DNA of 34,797 bases from NCBI GenBank assembly GCA_020439025.1, contig JAGQTO010000043.1:4678-39474 (forward strand). Direction: 5' to 3'. Positions 24,681 to 32,951 of this stretch are shown piece after piece; the stretch's first letter is position 1, and the number at the start of each line of letters is the position of its first letter. Under the pieces are notes generated by a model. The model was not told the origin of the DNA. It ran no database searches and saw only the letters and a list, made by a program, of their open reading frames with translations. Position numbers and translations under genes: made by a program. This DNA is from Mycobacterium sp. (GTDB lineage: Bacteria > Actinomycetota > Actinomycetes > Mycobacteriales > Mycobacteriaceae).

Positions 24681-27650
24681 ATGGGCGTGTCCAGACCAGC
24701 GACGCAGCGTCCCCGTGTGCCCAGCGTGGGCCGTCTTGGGCTGCTGGAACCCGCCGCATTCGGCTACCTGTCCCGGCTGGGCTGGAACAGCGACGCGCAC
24801 ATCGAGTTGCTGTGGTCGCTGTCGCGCGCACCCGATGCCGATATCGCGCTGCACACCCTGGTGCGGCTGTCCGAGGCGCTCGGCGATGACTGGCCGTTGC
24901 TCGATGCGGCGCTGCAGACCGACCGCACCCTGCGCGGCAGGCTGTTCGCGGTGCTCGGCTCGTCGCTGGCCCTCGGTGACCACCTGGTGGCCAACCCGCA
25001 CGCCTGGCACGTTCTGGAAGGGGAGGCGCGGCTGCCCGGGCGGGACGACCTGCGCCGCGGCTTCTCCGATTGCATTGCCGAATTCGGCACGGAACCAACG
25101 GTTATCGTGCCGAAGCTGCGTAGTCACTACCGCGAACAGCTGCTGATCCTGGCCGCGCTCGATGTGGCTCCGACTGTGGAGAACGAGCCGGTGCTGCAGT
25201 TTCCCGCCGTGGGCGAGCACCTCGCGGATCTGGCCGACGCCGCACTGCAGGCCGCCCTGGAGGTGGCCGTCGCGACGGTCTGCAAAGACGCCGAGCCGCC
25301 GAGGCTGGCCGTCATCGCGATGGGCAAGTGCGGTGCCCGGGAACTGAACTACGTCAGCGACGTCGACGTGATCTTCGTCGGCGAGAACGCCGAACCGCTC
25401 ACCACCAGGGTGGCGGGGGAGATGATGCGACTGGCCTCGGAGGCGTTCTTCGAAGTCGACGCCGCACTGCGGCCGGAGGGCAAGGCGGGTGCGCTGGTGC
25501 GCACCTGCGAATCCCATATCGCCTACTACCGCAAATGGGCCAAGACCTGGGAGTTCCAAGCGTTGCTCAAGGCCCGCCCGGCGGTCGGCGACGCCGAGTT
25601 GGCCCAGCAGTACATGGACGCCCTGATGCCGATGGTCTGGACCGCCTGCGACCGGGAGGACTTCGTCTCCGAGGTGCAGGCCATGCGCCGGCGGGTGGAG
25701 TCGCTGGTTCCGGTGGACGTCCGCGATCGCGAGCTGAAATTGGGGCCCGGGGGACTTCGCGACGTGGAGTTCGCCGTGCAGCTGCTGCAATTGGTACACG
25801 GGCGCACCGACCCCTCGCTGCACGTAGCATCCACGGTCGACGCGCTGGCTGCGTTGGGAGCCGGCGGTTACGTCGGCCGCGACGACGCCGCGAACCTGAC
25901 CGCCTCCTACGAATTCCTGCGCCTGCTCGAGCACCGATTGCAGCTTCAGCGGCTCAAGCGCACCCACCTGTTGCCGCCGCGGGACGACGACGAGGCGATG
26001 CGCTGGCTGGCCCGGGCCGCGCACATGCGGCCGGACGGCACCCATGATGCGCTCGGCGTGCTGCGGGAGGAACTCAAACGTCAGAACGTGCGGGTGTCCA
26101 AACTGCACGCCAAGCTGTTCTACCAACCGCTTCTGGAGTCGGTGGGCTCGTCGCTGGGGTTCGCGCCGGGATTGTCGCCGGTGGCCGCCGAACGCCAGCT
26201 CGCGGCGCTGGGATACGAAGGTCCGCAGAGTGCGCTGACTCACCTGTCGGCGCTGGTGAACTCCAGCGGCCGCCGCGGGCGGGTGCAGACGGTTCTACTG
26301 CCGCGGCTGCTGGACTGGCTCTCCGACACCCCCGACCCGGACAGCGGACTGCTGGCCTACCGGCGGATCAGCGAGGCGCTGGCCGACCACCGCTGGTACC
26401 TGAGGACGCTGCGGGATGAGAGCGCGGTGGCCAAACGCCTGATGCGGGTGCTGGGCACCTCGGCATTCGTGCCGGAGTTGTTGATGCACGCGCCCGAGGT
26501 GATCCAGCAGTACGCGGACGGCCCGGCCGGACCCAAACTGCTCGACGTCGATCCCGGCGCGGTGGCCCGGGCGCTGATCGCCTCGGCCGGGCGGCATCCG
26601 GACCCGGCGGGGGCGATCGCCGCGGCGCGCTCTCTGCGCCGTCGGGAACTGGCCCGGATCGCCTCGGCGGACCTGCTCGGCATGCTCGAGGTCGAGCAGG
26701 TGTGCGCGGCGCTGACATCGGTGTGGGTAGCGGTGCTGCAGTGTGCGCTGGAGGCGGTGGTCCGGGCCAACACCCCCGAGACCGGCCCGCCGGCCAGGAT
26801 CGCGGTGATCGGTATGGGCCGGCTCGGCGGCGGCGAACTCGGCTACGGCTCCGACGCCGACGTGATGTTCGTCTGCGAACCGGTCGAGGGGGCCGACGAG
26901 ACCCGCGCAGTGAAGTGGTCGGTCAGCGTCGCCGAGCAGTTGCGCGCCCTGCTCGGGGCGCCCAGCGACGACCCGCCGCTGGAGGTCGACGCGAACCTGC
27001 GCCCGGAGGGGCGCAGCGGTCCTCTGGTGCGCACGCTGGGTTCCTACGCGGCCTATTACGCGCAGTGGGCGCAACCCTGGGAGATTCAGGCGCTGCTGCG
27101 CGCACATGCGGTGGCCGGTGATGCCGACCTCGGTGTGCGGTTCCTGGAACTGGCCGACCGGACCCGCTATCCGGAGGGCGGGGTTTCCGCCGAGGCGGTG
27201 CGTGAGATCCGCCGGATCAAGGCCCGGGTAGACGCCGAGCGGCTGCCCCGGGGCGCGGATCCCAACACCCACACCAAACTGGGTCGCGGTGGACTGGCCG
27301 ACGTCGAGTGGACCGTGCAGCTTCTGCAGTTGCGTCATGCTCACGAGGCGCCCGGGTTGCACAACACCTCGACCCTGGCGGCGCTGGCCGCCGCCGCCGA
27401 GGCCGGGCTGATCCCGGAGGCCGACGCCGATCAACTCCGCCAAGCCTGGCTGACGGCAACCCGGGCCCGCAACGCCCTGGTCCTGGTGCGGGGCAAGCCG
27501 ACCGATCAGCTGCCCGGTCCCGGCCGTCAGCTCAACGCGGTGGCGGTGGCCGCCGGCTGGCCGGATGGCGATGGCGGGGCTTTCCTGGACAACTATCTGC
27601 GGGTCACCCGGCGTGCGAAGGCCGTGGTGACCAACGTCTTCGGCGGTTGA
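24681..27650 (+). CDS. glnE: Bifunctional glutamine synthetase adenylyltransferase/deadenylase
   Basis: Adds and removes AMP on GlnA1 to set glutamine synthetase activity according to nitrogen supply. The 989-residue protein has two nucleotidyltransferase domains: the N-terminal deadenylase with [20 protein letters not shown] (about residue 213) and the C-terminal adenylylase with [20 protein letters not shown] (about residue 712), each followed by LRPEG and by [12 protein letters not shown] or [15 protein letters not shown] 24681 is taken; GTG 24687 is equally likely, since TAGCGT (24674-24679) ends 7 bases before it and would give a leaderless start. It sits after glnA2. In M. tuberculosis the next gene is glnA1; here six genes intervene. 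Confidence 0.96.
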   Translation: MGVSRPATQRPRVPSVGRLGLLEPAAFGYLSRLGWNSDAHIELLWSLSRAPDADIALHTLVRLSEALGDDWPLLDAALQTDRTLRGRLFAVLGSSLALGDHLVANPHAWHVLEGEARLPGRDDLRRGFSDCIAEFGTEPTVIVPKLRSHYREQLLILAALDVAPTVENEPVLQFPAVGEHLADLADAALQAALEVAVATVCKDAEPPRLAVIAMGKCGARELNYVSDVDVIFVGENAEPLTTRVAGEMMRLASEAFFEVDAALRPEGKAGALVRTCESHIAYYRKWAKTWEFQALLKARPAVGDAELAQQYMDALMPMVWTACDREDFVSEVQAMRRRVESLVPVDVRDRELKLGPGGLRDVEFAVQLLQLVHGRTDPSLHVASTVDALAALGAGGYVGRDDAANLTASYEFLRLLEHRLQLQRLKRTHLLPPRDDDEAMRWLARAAHMRPDGTHDALGVLREELKRQNVRVSKLHAKLFYQPLLESVGSSLGFAPGLSPVAAERQLAALGYEGPQSALTHLSALVNSSGRRGRVQTVLLPRLLDWLSDTPDPDSGLLAYRRISEALADHRWYLRTLRDESAVAKRLMRVLGTSAFVPELLMHAPEVIQQYADGPAGPKLLDVDPGAVARALIASAGRHPDPAGAIAAARSLRRRELARIASADLLGMLEVEQVCAALTSVWVAVLQCALEAVVRANTPETGPPARIAVIGMGRLGGGELGYGSDADVMFVCEPVEGADETRAVKWSVSVAEQLRALLGAPSDDPPLEVDANLRPEGRSGPLVRTLGSYAAYYAQWAQPWEIQALLRAHAVAGDADLGVRFLELADRTRYPEGGVSAEAVREIRRIKARVDAERLPRGADPNTHTKLGRGGLADVEWTVQLLQLRHAHEAPGLHNTSTLAALAAAAEAGLIPEADADQLRQAWLTATRARNALVLVRGKPTDQLPGPGRQLNAVAVAAGWPDGDGGAFLDNYLRVTRRAKAVVTNVFGG

Positions 27651-27844
27651 GGGCCGGATTCCCGGAGGAGCCCTCACACCGGCGTGGTCCGGTTTGCCGA
27701 CGCCGCCCCGAGCTGCGTTGTCGGTGCCCCATGCCCTCAGTGAACTCGCAACGCCGCGTTATTCCCTCCGCCCCTCACGGCGCTCGCCCGGAGTTCGACA
27801 AGTTCCAACGCAGGATCTATGTAACAAGAATTAACAATCAGGAA

Positions 27845-27865
27845 GTTTGACACACGAAGTCAAAC
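27845..27865. promoter_or_regulatory. Candidate operator of the dab operon
   Basis: GTTTGAC (27845-27851) and GTCAAAC (27859-27865) are a perfect 7-bp inverted repeat with a 7-base spacer. It contains the whole -35 box of the dab promoter bar its last base, so a bound dimer would directly affect RNA polymerase. The TTTGAC-N7-GTCAAA layout also fits the T-N11-A core bound by LysR-type regulators, a class that includes CbbR and CmpR of carbon fixation and bicarbonate uptake. The regulator's identity is inference; no such gene is in the window. Confidence 0.6.
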
Positions 27866-27876
27866 CAACGTATTGT
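27847..27876 (+). promoter_or_regulatory. Promoter of the dab operon (-35 TTGACA, -10 TATTGT)
   Basis: TTGACA (27847-27852) and TATTGT (27871-27876) are separated by 18 bases, a near-consensus housekeeping promoter and the best in the window. The -10 box ends 7 bases before ATG 27884, so transcription should start at the start codon and dabB should be translated without a leader. Confidence 0.75.
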
Positions 27877-27883
27877 TCGTCGC

Positions 27884-29422
27884 ATGTTGATATCCGAGAG
27901 CGCAGTGCTGGCGGCGATCCTGACAGCCCCGGCGATCACTGCGGCATTGGCATTTGCGGTTGGACGGCGGGCCCCCTGGCTCATGATTCGGCTGGGGGCA
28001 CTCACTGCGGGTGTGGGGTTTCTGGGCGCAGTGCTGCTCGCCGTCGGTGCGGGTCGCGGCGAGCAGGTCTCGACGGCCCTGGGTGTCGCCGAGTTCCGGG
28101 TTGACCGGCTGACGGCGGTACTGCTGCTGCTGGTTTTCGGCGTCAGTGGCATCGTGCAGACGTTCGCGGTTCGCTACCTGGCCGGCGATCCGCGTGCGGC
28201 CTGGTTCGCCGGCGGGGCGGGCCTGCTCACCGCGGCATCCGCCGGACTGACCGCGGCGGAAACCCTGATCACCCTCGCGAGCTGCTGGACCCTCGCCGGA
28301 TTGGCATTGTGCCTGCTGCTGGCCACCTACTGGCATCTGCCCGCCGCCCGTGACGGGGTGCGCCGCACCGCGACCGCTTTCGTGATCGGTGACCTGGCGC
28401 TGTGGACCGCGGTGGTGCTGGCGACCGCGACCTGGGGACGAATCGAGCTGGGCGCGAACGCGCAGATCGAGGGGATGCTCGTGCCCGTGCTCGGAATCCT
28501 GGTGGTTCTGGCCGCATTGTCCCGGTCCGCCCAGGTCCCCTTCCACCGTTGGCTGCCCGCCACACTGGCGGCTCCGACGCCGGTGTCGGCCCTGCTGCAC
28601 GCGGGTGTGGTCAACGCCGGCGGCATCCTGCTCATCCGCCTCGCCCCGTTGAGCACCGACGACCTGGCGCGCGCGCTCACCATCGCGGCCGGCGCGGCCA
28701 CCATGATCTACGGCGCGACCGTGATGCTGGTCAAACCCGACGTCAAGGGCGAGCTGGCGCATTCCACCACCGCCCAGATGGGTTTCATGACCCTGACCTG
28801 TGGCCTGGGGTTGTGGGCGGCGGCGGTGATCCACCTGTTCGCCCACGGTTTCTACAAGGCGACCCTGTTCCTCTCATCGGGTTCGGCGATCGCCCGGCAC
28901 CGCCGCCGGGAAGCACTGCCCCCGGTGGCCCCGCCGTCCGGCCGGGAGCGCCTGGCCCGCGCATCGGCAGCGGTCGTCCTCCCGGGGCTGGCATTGGGGG
29001 CCGCCCTGGCGCTGGTGCCGCTGCCGGCCGGCGACCACGCCGCCGAGCAGGCCCTGCTGATCTTCGCCTGGGCCACCGGTGCCGCGGTGATGTGGGGCTG
29101 GCTCCGGCGTCGCCCCGGCCCCGCCGCGGCGCTCGCAGGGCTGGCGGCCCTGGTCGCCGCCGCGGCGAGCTACGTGGGGATCATCGGAGCGCTCAGCGGG
29201 TTCCTGGCGCCGTCGCTTCCCCCGGCGGGACTGTCGGCCGCCAGCGTCTGGCTGCTCACCGCCACCGCCCTGACCGCACTGGGGGCCCTGGCCGCGGTCC
29301 GCCGCAGCCGCGGTGCGGTCCGGCTCCAACGGGCTCTCTACGCCGGCGCGCTGAGCGCCGGGCACATCTCTCCAGAACCGGCTGCAGTGCCGGCTCCGGC
29401 AACGACAGGAGGACGTTCATGA
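27884..29422 (+). CDS. dabB: DabB-type membrane subunit of inorganic-carbon uptake complex
   Basis: Polytopic membrane protein of 512 residues of the proton-translocating NADH dehydrogenase subunit L/MrpA family. In DAB complexes it is thought to couple a cation gradient to DabA so that CO2 is turned one-way into bicarbonate. About 12-13 hydrophobic segments are visible. The family core is present: SRSAQVPFHRWLPATLAAPT, then PVSALLHAGVVNAGGILLIRL, ELAHSTTAQMGFM and HLFAHGFYKATLFLSSGS. No other complex I genes are nearby, and the next gene is dabA, which distinguishes it from NuoL. ATG 27884 is leaderless. Its stop overlaps the dabA start (ATGA at 29419-29422). Confidence 0.9.
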   Translation: MLISESAVLAAILTAPAITAALAFAVGRRAPWLMIRLGALTAGVGFLGAVLLAVGAGRGEQVSTALGVAEFRVDRLTAVLLLLVFGVSGIVQTFAVRYLAGDPRAAWFAGGAGLLTAASAGLTAAETLITLASCWTLAGLALCLLLATYWHLPAARDGVRRTATAFVIGDLALWTAVVLATATWGRIELGANAQIEGMLVPVLGILVVLAALSRSAQVPFHRWLPATLAAPTPVSALLHAGVVNAGGILLIRLAPLSTDDLARALTIAAGAATMIYGATVMLVKPDVKGELAHSTTAQMGFMTLTCGLGLWAAAVIHLFAHGFYKATLFLSSGSAIARHRRREALPPVAPPSGRERLARASAAVVLPGLALGAALALVPLPAGDHAAEQALLIFAWATGAAVMWGWLRRRPGPAAALAGLAALVAAAASYVGIIGALSGFLAPSLPPAGLSAASVWLLTATALTALGALAAVRRSRGAVRLQRALYAGALSAGHISPEPAAVPAPATTGGRS

Positions 29423-31971
29423 CCGCCGATCTCGACACCCGGCGTGCCCGGCTGCGCAGTGATGCGACGCTGGCCGCGCGGGTCGTGCCCACCCACTACC
29501 CCCTGGAGACCTTCATCGCCGTCAATCCGCTGGCCGGGCTGGAGTCGATGCCGTTCGAGCAGGCCATCCGGCGTGCGGCCGATCTTTACGGCAGCCGCGG
29601 GACACTCGGTGAGGCTGCATTCCGCGCACTGCATGCGGCCGGCCGGATCACCGACGACGACCTGGATCAGGCGCTGCGGCGGCGCTACCCGAACCTGGTC
29701 GCCGGGCCGGACCTGTCGCTGGGCGGGGTCACGCTCAGCCCGGTGGAGTTGCTCCGCTCCGATCTTCTGTTCGGAACGGGTACACCCGAGGCCGGCCGGC
29801 GGTTCCGGACCCGCGCCGAGGATCGGTCGCCGGCCGTCGCCGCCGCGGTGGACGCCCAGACCGCCAAGTGGTGCGCGGCCTACTTCGGCGACGCGGCCTG
29901 GCCGATGCCCGGGCGTGAGCACGGTTTCTTCGCTGCATGGCGGGCGCTCGCGCCGGCGGACCGCTCGGTGCGCCGCGAGGCGCGTCGTGATCTGCGGCGG
30001 GTTCCCGAACGTGCCGACGACGCGATCCTGGGGGCGCTGTCGAGGCTCGGGATCGGCGAGGACGCGCGGATCGGATATCTGCAGGCGCACCTGACCCGGA
30101 TGCCGGGCTGGGCGGCCCATGTCCTGTGGTGCTCCGGACGCAGCGCGGGAGTTGACATCGTCGACTACCTGGCGATGCGGCTGACCTACGAGGTCGCACT
30201 GCTCGCTCACGACCGGGCTCCGGTGGGCTCCCACTCGGCGGACGGGTCGGCGACCATGCCGTCGGCGCGTCAGCGCGCTGCCCATCTCGCCGCAGTCCGG
30301 GGCGTGGGGGAGGTCGGCGAGGATGAACTCGCCGCCGCCGCCCGCGTACTCGCCGCCCTCCCGGTCACGGCCAGGGAGATGCTGTGGCAGAACGCCTTCG
30401 AGGCGCACTATCGCGACGGGCTGCTGCGGGCCCTGGACTCCGCCGACCGGCCGGCCGGCGCGGAGCGGGTGCATACCCAGCTGGTCAGCTGCATCGACAC
30501 CCGGTCCGAGGGACTGCGGCGCCACCTTGAGGCACTGGGCGGCTACCAGACACTCGGGTTCGCCGGGTTCTTCGCGGTGGCTATCCGGTTCACCGGTCTT
30601 CTCGGCGGCGCGCCCAGCGACCTGTGCCCGGTGCTGATCTCGCCGAATCACGACGTTTCCGAGAACCCGCAGGACCGCGACGCCGCGGAGCGCCGGGTGT
30701 CCGGGATGGCCCGGATGGCGGGGGCCGAGTCGGCTTTCCACGCCGCCAAGGAGTCCCTCGCCGCGCCGTTCACCCTCGCGGAGGCCGCCGGCTGGGCTGC
30801 GGCACCGCTGGCGGCAGCCAAGACCCTGGCCCCGGCGCTGAGCGGTACGGTCCGTCGCCAGCTGCGCGATGCGCTGGCCCCGGCGGTGCCGACCGTCGTC
30901 GACCTGGAGAGCATGCCGGACGACGAGCAGGTGCTGTTCGGGCAGGTGGCTCTGACCACGATGGGCTTGACCAGGGGATTCGGCAAGCTGGTGGTGTTCT
31001 GCGCGCACGGCAGCAGCACCGAGAACAATCCGTACCAGGCCTCTCTTGACTGCGGGGCCTGCGGCGGGCAGGCCGGAGCTCCCAACGCCCGGACCGCGAC
31101 GGCAATCCTTAACCGCCCGGAGGTCCGGGTTGGATTACGCGAAGCCGGGATCGAGATCCCCGACGACACCTGGTTCGTCGCGGCTCAGCACGACACCGCC
31201 ACCGACCGGGTGGCCCTGCTGGACCTTCACCTCGTTCCCGACAGCCACCGCCCCGACATCGAGCGACTCGATCGCGACCTCGCCCGCGCCGGTGCGGGGC
31301 TGGCCGCCGAACGGTGCGCCGTGTTGCCGGGAGCCGCGCGGCCGCGTTCGCCCCGGCGGGCGGCGCGGCACGTGCAGACCCGTTCCCTGGACTGGGCGCA
31401 GGTCTACCCGGAGTGGGGGCTGGCCGGCAACGCCGCCTTCGTCGTCGCGCCGCGCGAGGTCACCCGCGGGATCGACCTGCAGCGCAGGGTGTTTCTGCAC
31501 TCCTACGACGCCGATGTCGACACCGACGGCACAGCGCTGGAGACCATCCTGACCGCCCCTCTGGTGGTGGCGCAGTGGATCAACTGCCAGTACTACTTCT
31601 CGGCCGTCTCACCGCAGGTGTTCGGGGCGGGGACGAAGACCATCCACAACGTCGTCGGGACGGCCGGGGTGATCGCCGGGCATGCCGGGGACCTGCAATT
31701 GGGCCTGCCCTGGCAGTCGGTCCACGACGGCCGCGCGCTGTCACACGAGCCGATGCGACTGCTGGCGGTTGTCCAGGCCCCGCTGGCGCGGATCGAGGAC
31801 ATCATCGACCGCAACCCGATCCTGCAACGGCTGTTCGGCAACGGCTGGGTGGCTCTGGCCGCCCGGGACGACCCCGAGGCTCCGTGGCAGCGCTGGACCC
31901 GCGCCGGCTGGCGGCATTGGTCCGAATCATCAAGCACCACAACAGTTAACGACGAGGAGATGGTTTCATGA
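29419..31971 (+). CDS. dabA: DabA (DUF2309) zinc-dependent CO2-hydrating subunit
   Basis: Large protein of 850 residues of the DUF2309/UPF0753 family, the beta-carbonic-anhydrase-like partner of DabB at the cytoplasmic face of the membrane. The expected zinc site is intact: Cys358 and Asp360 in LVSCIDTRSEG, His530 in FCAHGSSTENNPYQAS, and Cys545 in DCGACGG. These align with C351, D353, H524 and C539 of Halothiobacillus DabA, with near-identical spacing. The N-terminus has the family motif FIAVNPLAGLE, and the C-terminus LPWQSVHDG and HEPMRLLAVVQAP. ATG 29419 is set by AGGAGGA (29407-29413); the frame is open for 339 codons upstream but that is antisense-free shadow over dabB. The stop overlaps the PII-like start. 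Confidence 0.93.
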   Translation: MTADLDTRRARLRSDATLAARVVPTHYPLETFIAVNPLAGLESMPFEQAIRRAADLYGSRGTLGEAAFRALHAAGRITDDDLDQALRRRYPNLVAGPDLSLGGVTLSPVELLRSDLLFGTGTPEAGRRFRTRAEDRSPAVAAAVDAQTAKWCAAYFGDAAWPMPGREHGFFAAWRALAPADRSVRREARRDLRRVPERADDAILGALSRLGIGEDARIGYLQAHLTRMPGWAAHVLWCSGRSAGVDIVDYLAMRLTYEVALLAHDRAPVGSHSADGSATMPSARQRAAHLAAVRGVGEVGEDELAAAARVLAALPVTAREMLWQNAFEAHYRDGLLRALDSADRPAGAERVHTQLVSCIDTRSEGLRRHLEALGGYQTLGFAGFFAVAIRFTGLLGGAPSDLCPVLISPNHDVSENPQDRDAAERRVSGMARMAGAESAFHAAKESLAAPFTLAEAAGWAAAPLAAAKTLAPALSGTVRRQLRDALAPAVPTVVDLESMPDDEQVLFGQVALTTMGLTRGFGKLVVFCAHGSSTENNPYQASLDCGACGGQAGAPNARTATAILNRPEVRVGLREAGIEIPDDTWFVAAQHDTATDRVALLDLHLVPDSHRPDIERLDRDLARAGAGLAAERCAVLPGAARPRSPRRAARHVQTRSLDWAQVYPEWGLAGNAAFVVAPREVTRGIDLQRRVFLHSYDADVDTDGTALETILTAPLVVAQWINCQYYFSAVSPQVFGAGTKTIHNVVGTAGVIAGHAGDLQLGLPWQSVHDGRALSHEPMRLLAVVQAPLARIEDIIDRNPILQRLFGNGWVALAARDDPEAPWQRWTRAGWRHWSESSSTTTVNDEEMVS

Positions 31972-32291
31972 CCGCACCAGCACTGACCAAGATGACCAAA
32001 GTGGAGGTCGTCGTCGCCGGAAGCGAGGCGCCGGCGGTGCGCGAGCTCATTCGCAGCGTCGGCGCGACCGGCTTCACCAGTCTGTCCGGGGTCTCCGGGC
32101 TCGGGCACCACGGCTATCACCAGGGCCGGCTGCTGTTCAATCAGCAAGCCACCCTGGAACTGATCATCACGGTGGTGCCGGAGCCCAAGGCCGAGGCCCT
32201 GCTGGCCGGCCTGCGTCCGCTGCTGGACGCCTCCTCCGGCGTGATGTTCGTGACCGAGACCTTCGTCAGCCGCCCCGACTACTTCATCTGA
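31968..32291 (+). CDS. PII-like signalling protein of the DAB operon
   Basis: Protein of 107 residues with the ferredoxin-like pattern of GlnB-related proteins: strand VEVVVAGSEAPAVRELIRSVG, a T-loop region (SGLGHHGYHQGRLLF), strand LELIITVVPEPKAEALLAGL, and strand VMFVTETFVSR. It differs from true GlnB/GlnK: no uridylylation Tyr loop and none of the GlnB signature. PII-like proteins next to bicarbonate transporters (for example CPII) bind adenine nucleotides and bicarbonate; this one lacks any cysteine, so the redox C-terminus of CPII is absent. GAGGAG (31954-31959) precedes ATG 31968, which overlaps the dabA stop. It probably gates DabAB activity by energy charge or bicarbonate. Confidence 0.82.
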   Translation: MTAPALTKMTKVEVVVAGSEAPAVRELIRSVGATGFTSLSGVSGLGHHGYHQGRLLFNQQATLELIITVVPEPKAEALLAGLRPLLDASSGVMFVTETFVSRPDYFI

Positions 32292-32318
32292 GTTCACTAA
32301 TTCATCTGAGTTCACAAA
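32283..32318. repeat. 18-bp tandem duplication across the PII-like stop codon
   Basis: The units 32283-32300 and 32301-32318 both begin TTCATCTGAGTTCAC and differ only at one base near the end. Each contains the codons Phe-Ile-stop of the PII-like gene, so the copy downstream carries a second, non-functional stop. It lies in the gap before the carbonic-anhydrase-like gene. Confidence 0.8.
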
Positions 32319-32338
32319 AAAGAGAAAGGAACACCGAA

Positions 32339-32950
32339 ATGTCCGATCCGATGATCACCTGGCAGCGCCTGCGTTCCGGAAACGAACGCTTCCACACGCC
32401 CGTCCGCGGGCACCGTGGTGGACTGACCGACAACCGTCCGCCCGCAGCGGTGTTCCGCTGCGCCGACGCCGGTGTGCCCGCCGAGATGGTCTTCGGCCAG
32501 CGCTGGGGCTCATTGATCGACGTCAGCACCTGGGGGCATGTCATCGACACCGGCGTGCTGGCGACCCTGGACTACGCGGTGAACGGTCTCGAGGTGCCGT
32601 TGATCGTCGTCCTCGGTCACCAGGACTGCCACGCGATGCGCACCGCGGTGCGCGCCTGGAACGAGGCGGTGATGCCTGAAGGTCCGACCCGCGCGGTCGT
32701 CGAGCACGCGATCGGCTCGATCGTGCGGCGCGGCGTCGACGCGGGCTCCACCGAGGCGGTGACGTCGGCTCACGTCGTCGAAACCGGACTCGCCCTACTG
32801 GAGCGCGCCCCGGCCATCGCCCGCCGCGTCGACGCCGGCAAATGCGCGATCGTCTGTGCGACGACGAACTCGACCGACGGCAGTGTTGCGGTGCACGGCA
32901 CCATCGGCGCCGTCGGCGAGGTCGACGGATCGCTGCTGGAGTGCGTCTGA
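32339..32950 (+). CDS. Beta-carbonic-anhydrase homologue lacking the catalytic Arg
   Basis: Cytoplasmic protein of 203 residues that aligns end to end with mycobacterial beta-carbonic anhydrases of the CanB type. Zinc ligands are kept: Cys41 and Asp43 in FRCADAG, and His94 and Cys97 in GHQDCHA. The CxDxR motif is CADAG, so the Arg that pairs with Asp to open the zinc site is Gly45. The normal DxFVVRxAGH segment is SLIDVSTWGHVID, losing a further conserved Arg. The active-site Gly after Cys97 is His. It may be inactive, or work as a sensor or subunit for DabAB. AGAAAGGA sits 8 bases before ATG 32339. Fourth gene of the operon. Confidence 0.85.
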   Translation: MSDPMITWQRLRSGNERFHTPVRGHRGGLTDNRPPAAVFRCADAGVPAEMVFGQRWGSLIDVSTWGHVIDTGVLATLDYAVNGLEVPLIVVLGHQDCHAMRTAVRAWNEAVMPEGPTRAVVEHAIGSIVRRGVDAGSTEAVTSAHVVETGLALLERAPAIARRVDAGKCAIVCATTNSTDGSVAVHGTIGAVGEVDGSLLECV

Positions 32951-32951
32951 C

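Larger units (their letters stand above)
27651..27883. other. Intergenic region before the dab operon
   Basis: The first half (to about 27790) is GC-rich with no convincing gene or strong terminator. From about 27800 the composition turns AT-rich, unlike nearly everything else in the window, and ends in the dab promoter and inverted repeat. The pair GTAAC (27822) and TTAAC nearby resembles regulator half-sites but has a 5-base rather than 6-base spacing. Confidence 0.6.

Noticed and set aside
28402..29418. Upstream in-frame extension of dabA (339 codons)
   Set aside because: It overlaps dabB in another frame, is Arg/Gly/Pro-rich and lacks any family similarity, while ATG 29419 has a strong ribosome binding site and the normal DabA start.
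27884..29422. NADH-quinone oxidoreductase subunit (complex I) for the dabB gene
   Set aside because: The family fold is shared, but there are no other nuo or mrp genes nearby and the next gene is DUF2309, the diagnostic partner of DabB.
31968..32291. Classical GlnB/GlnK nitrogen regulator
   Set aside because: The T-loop and signature sequences do not match and no amtB is adjacent; context points to a DAB-linked PII-like protein.
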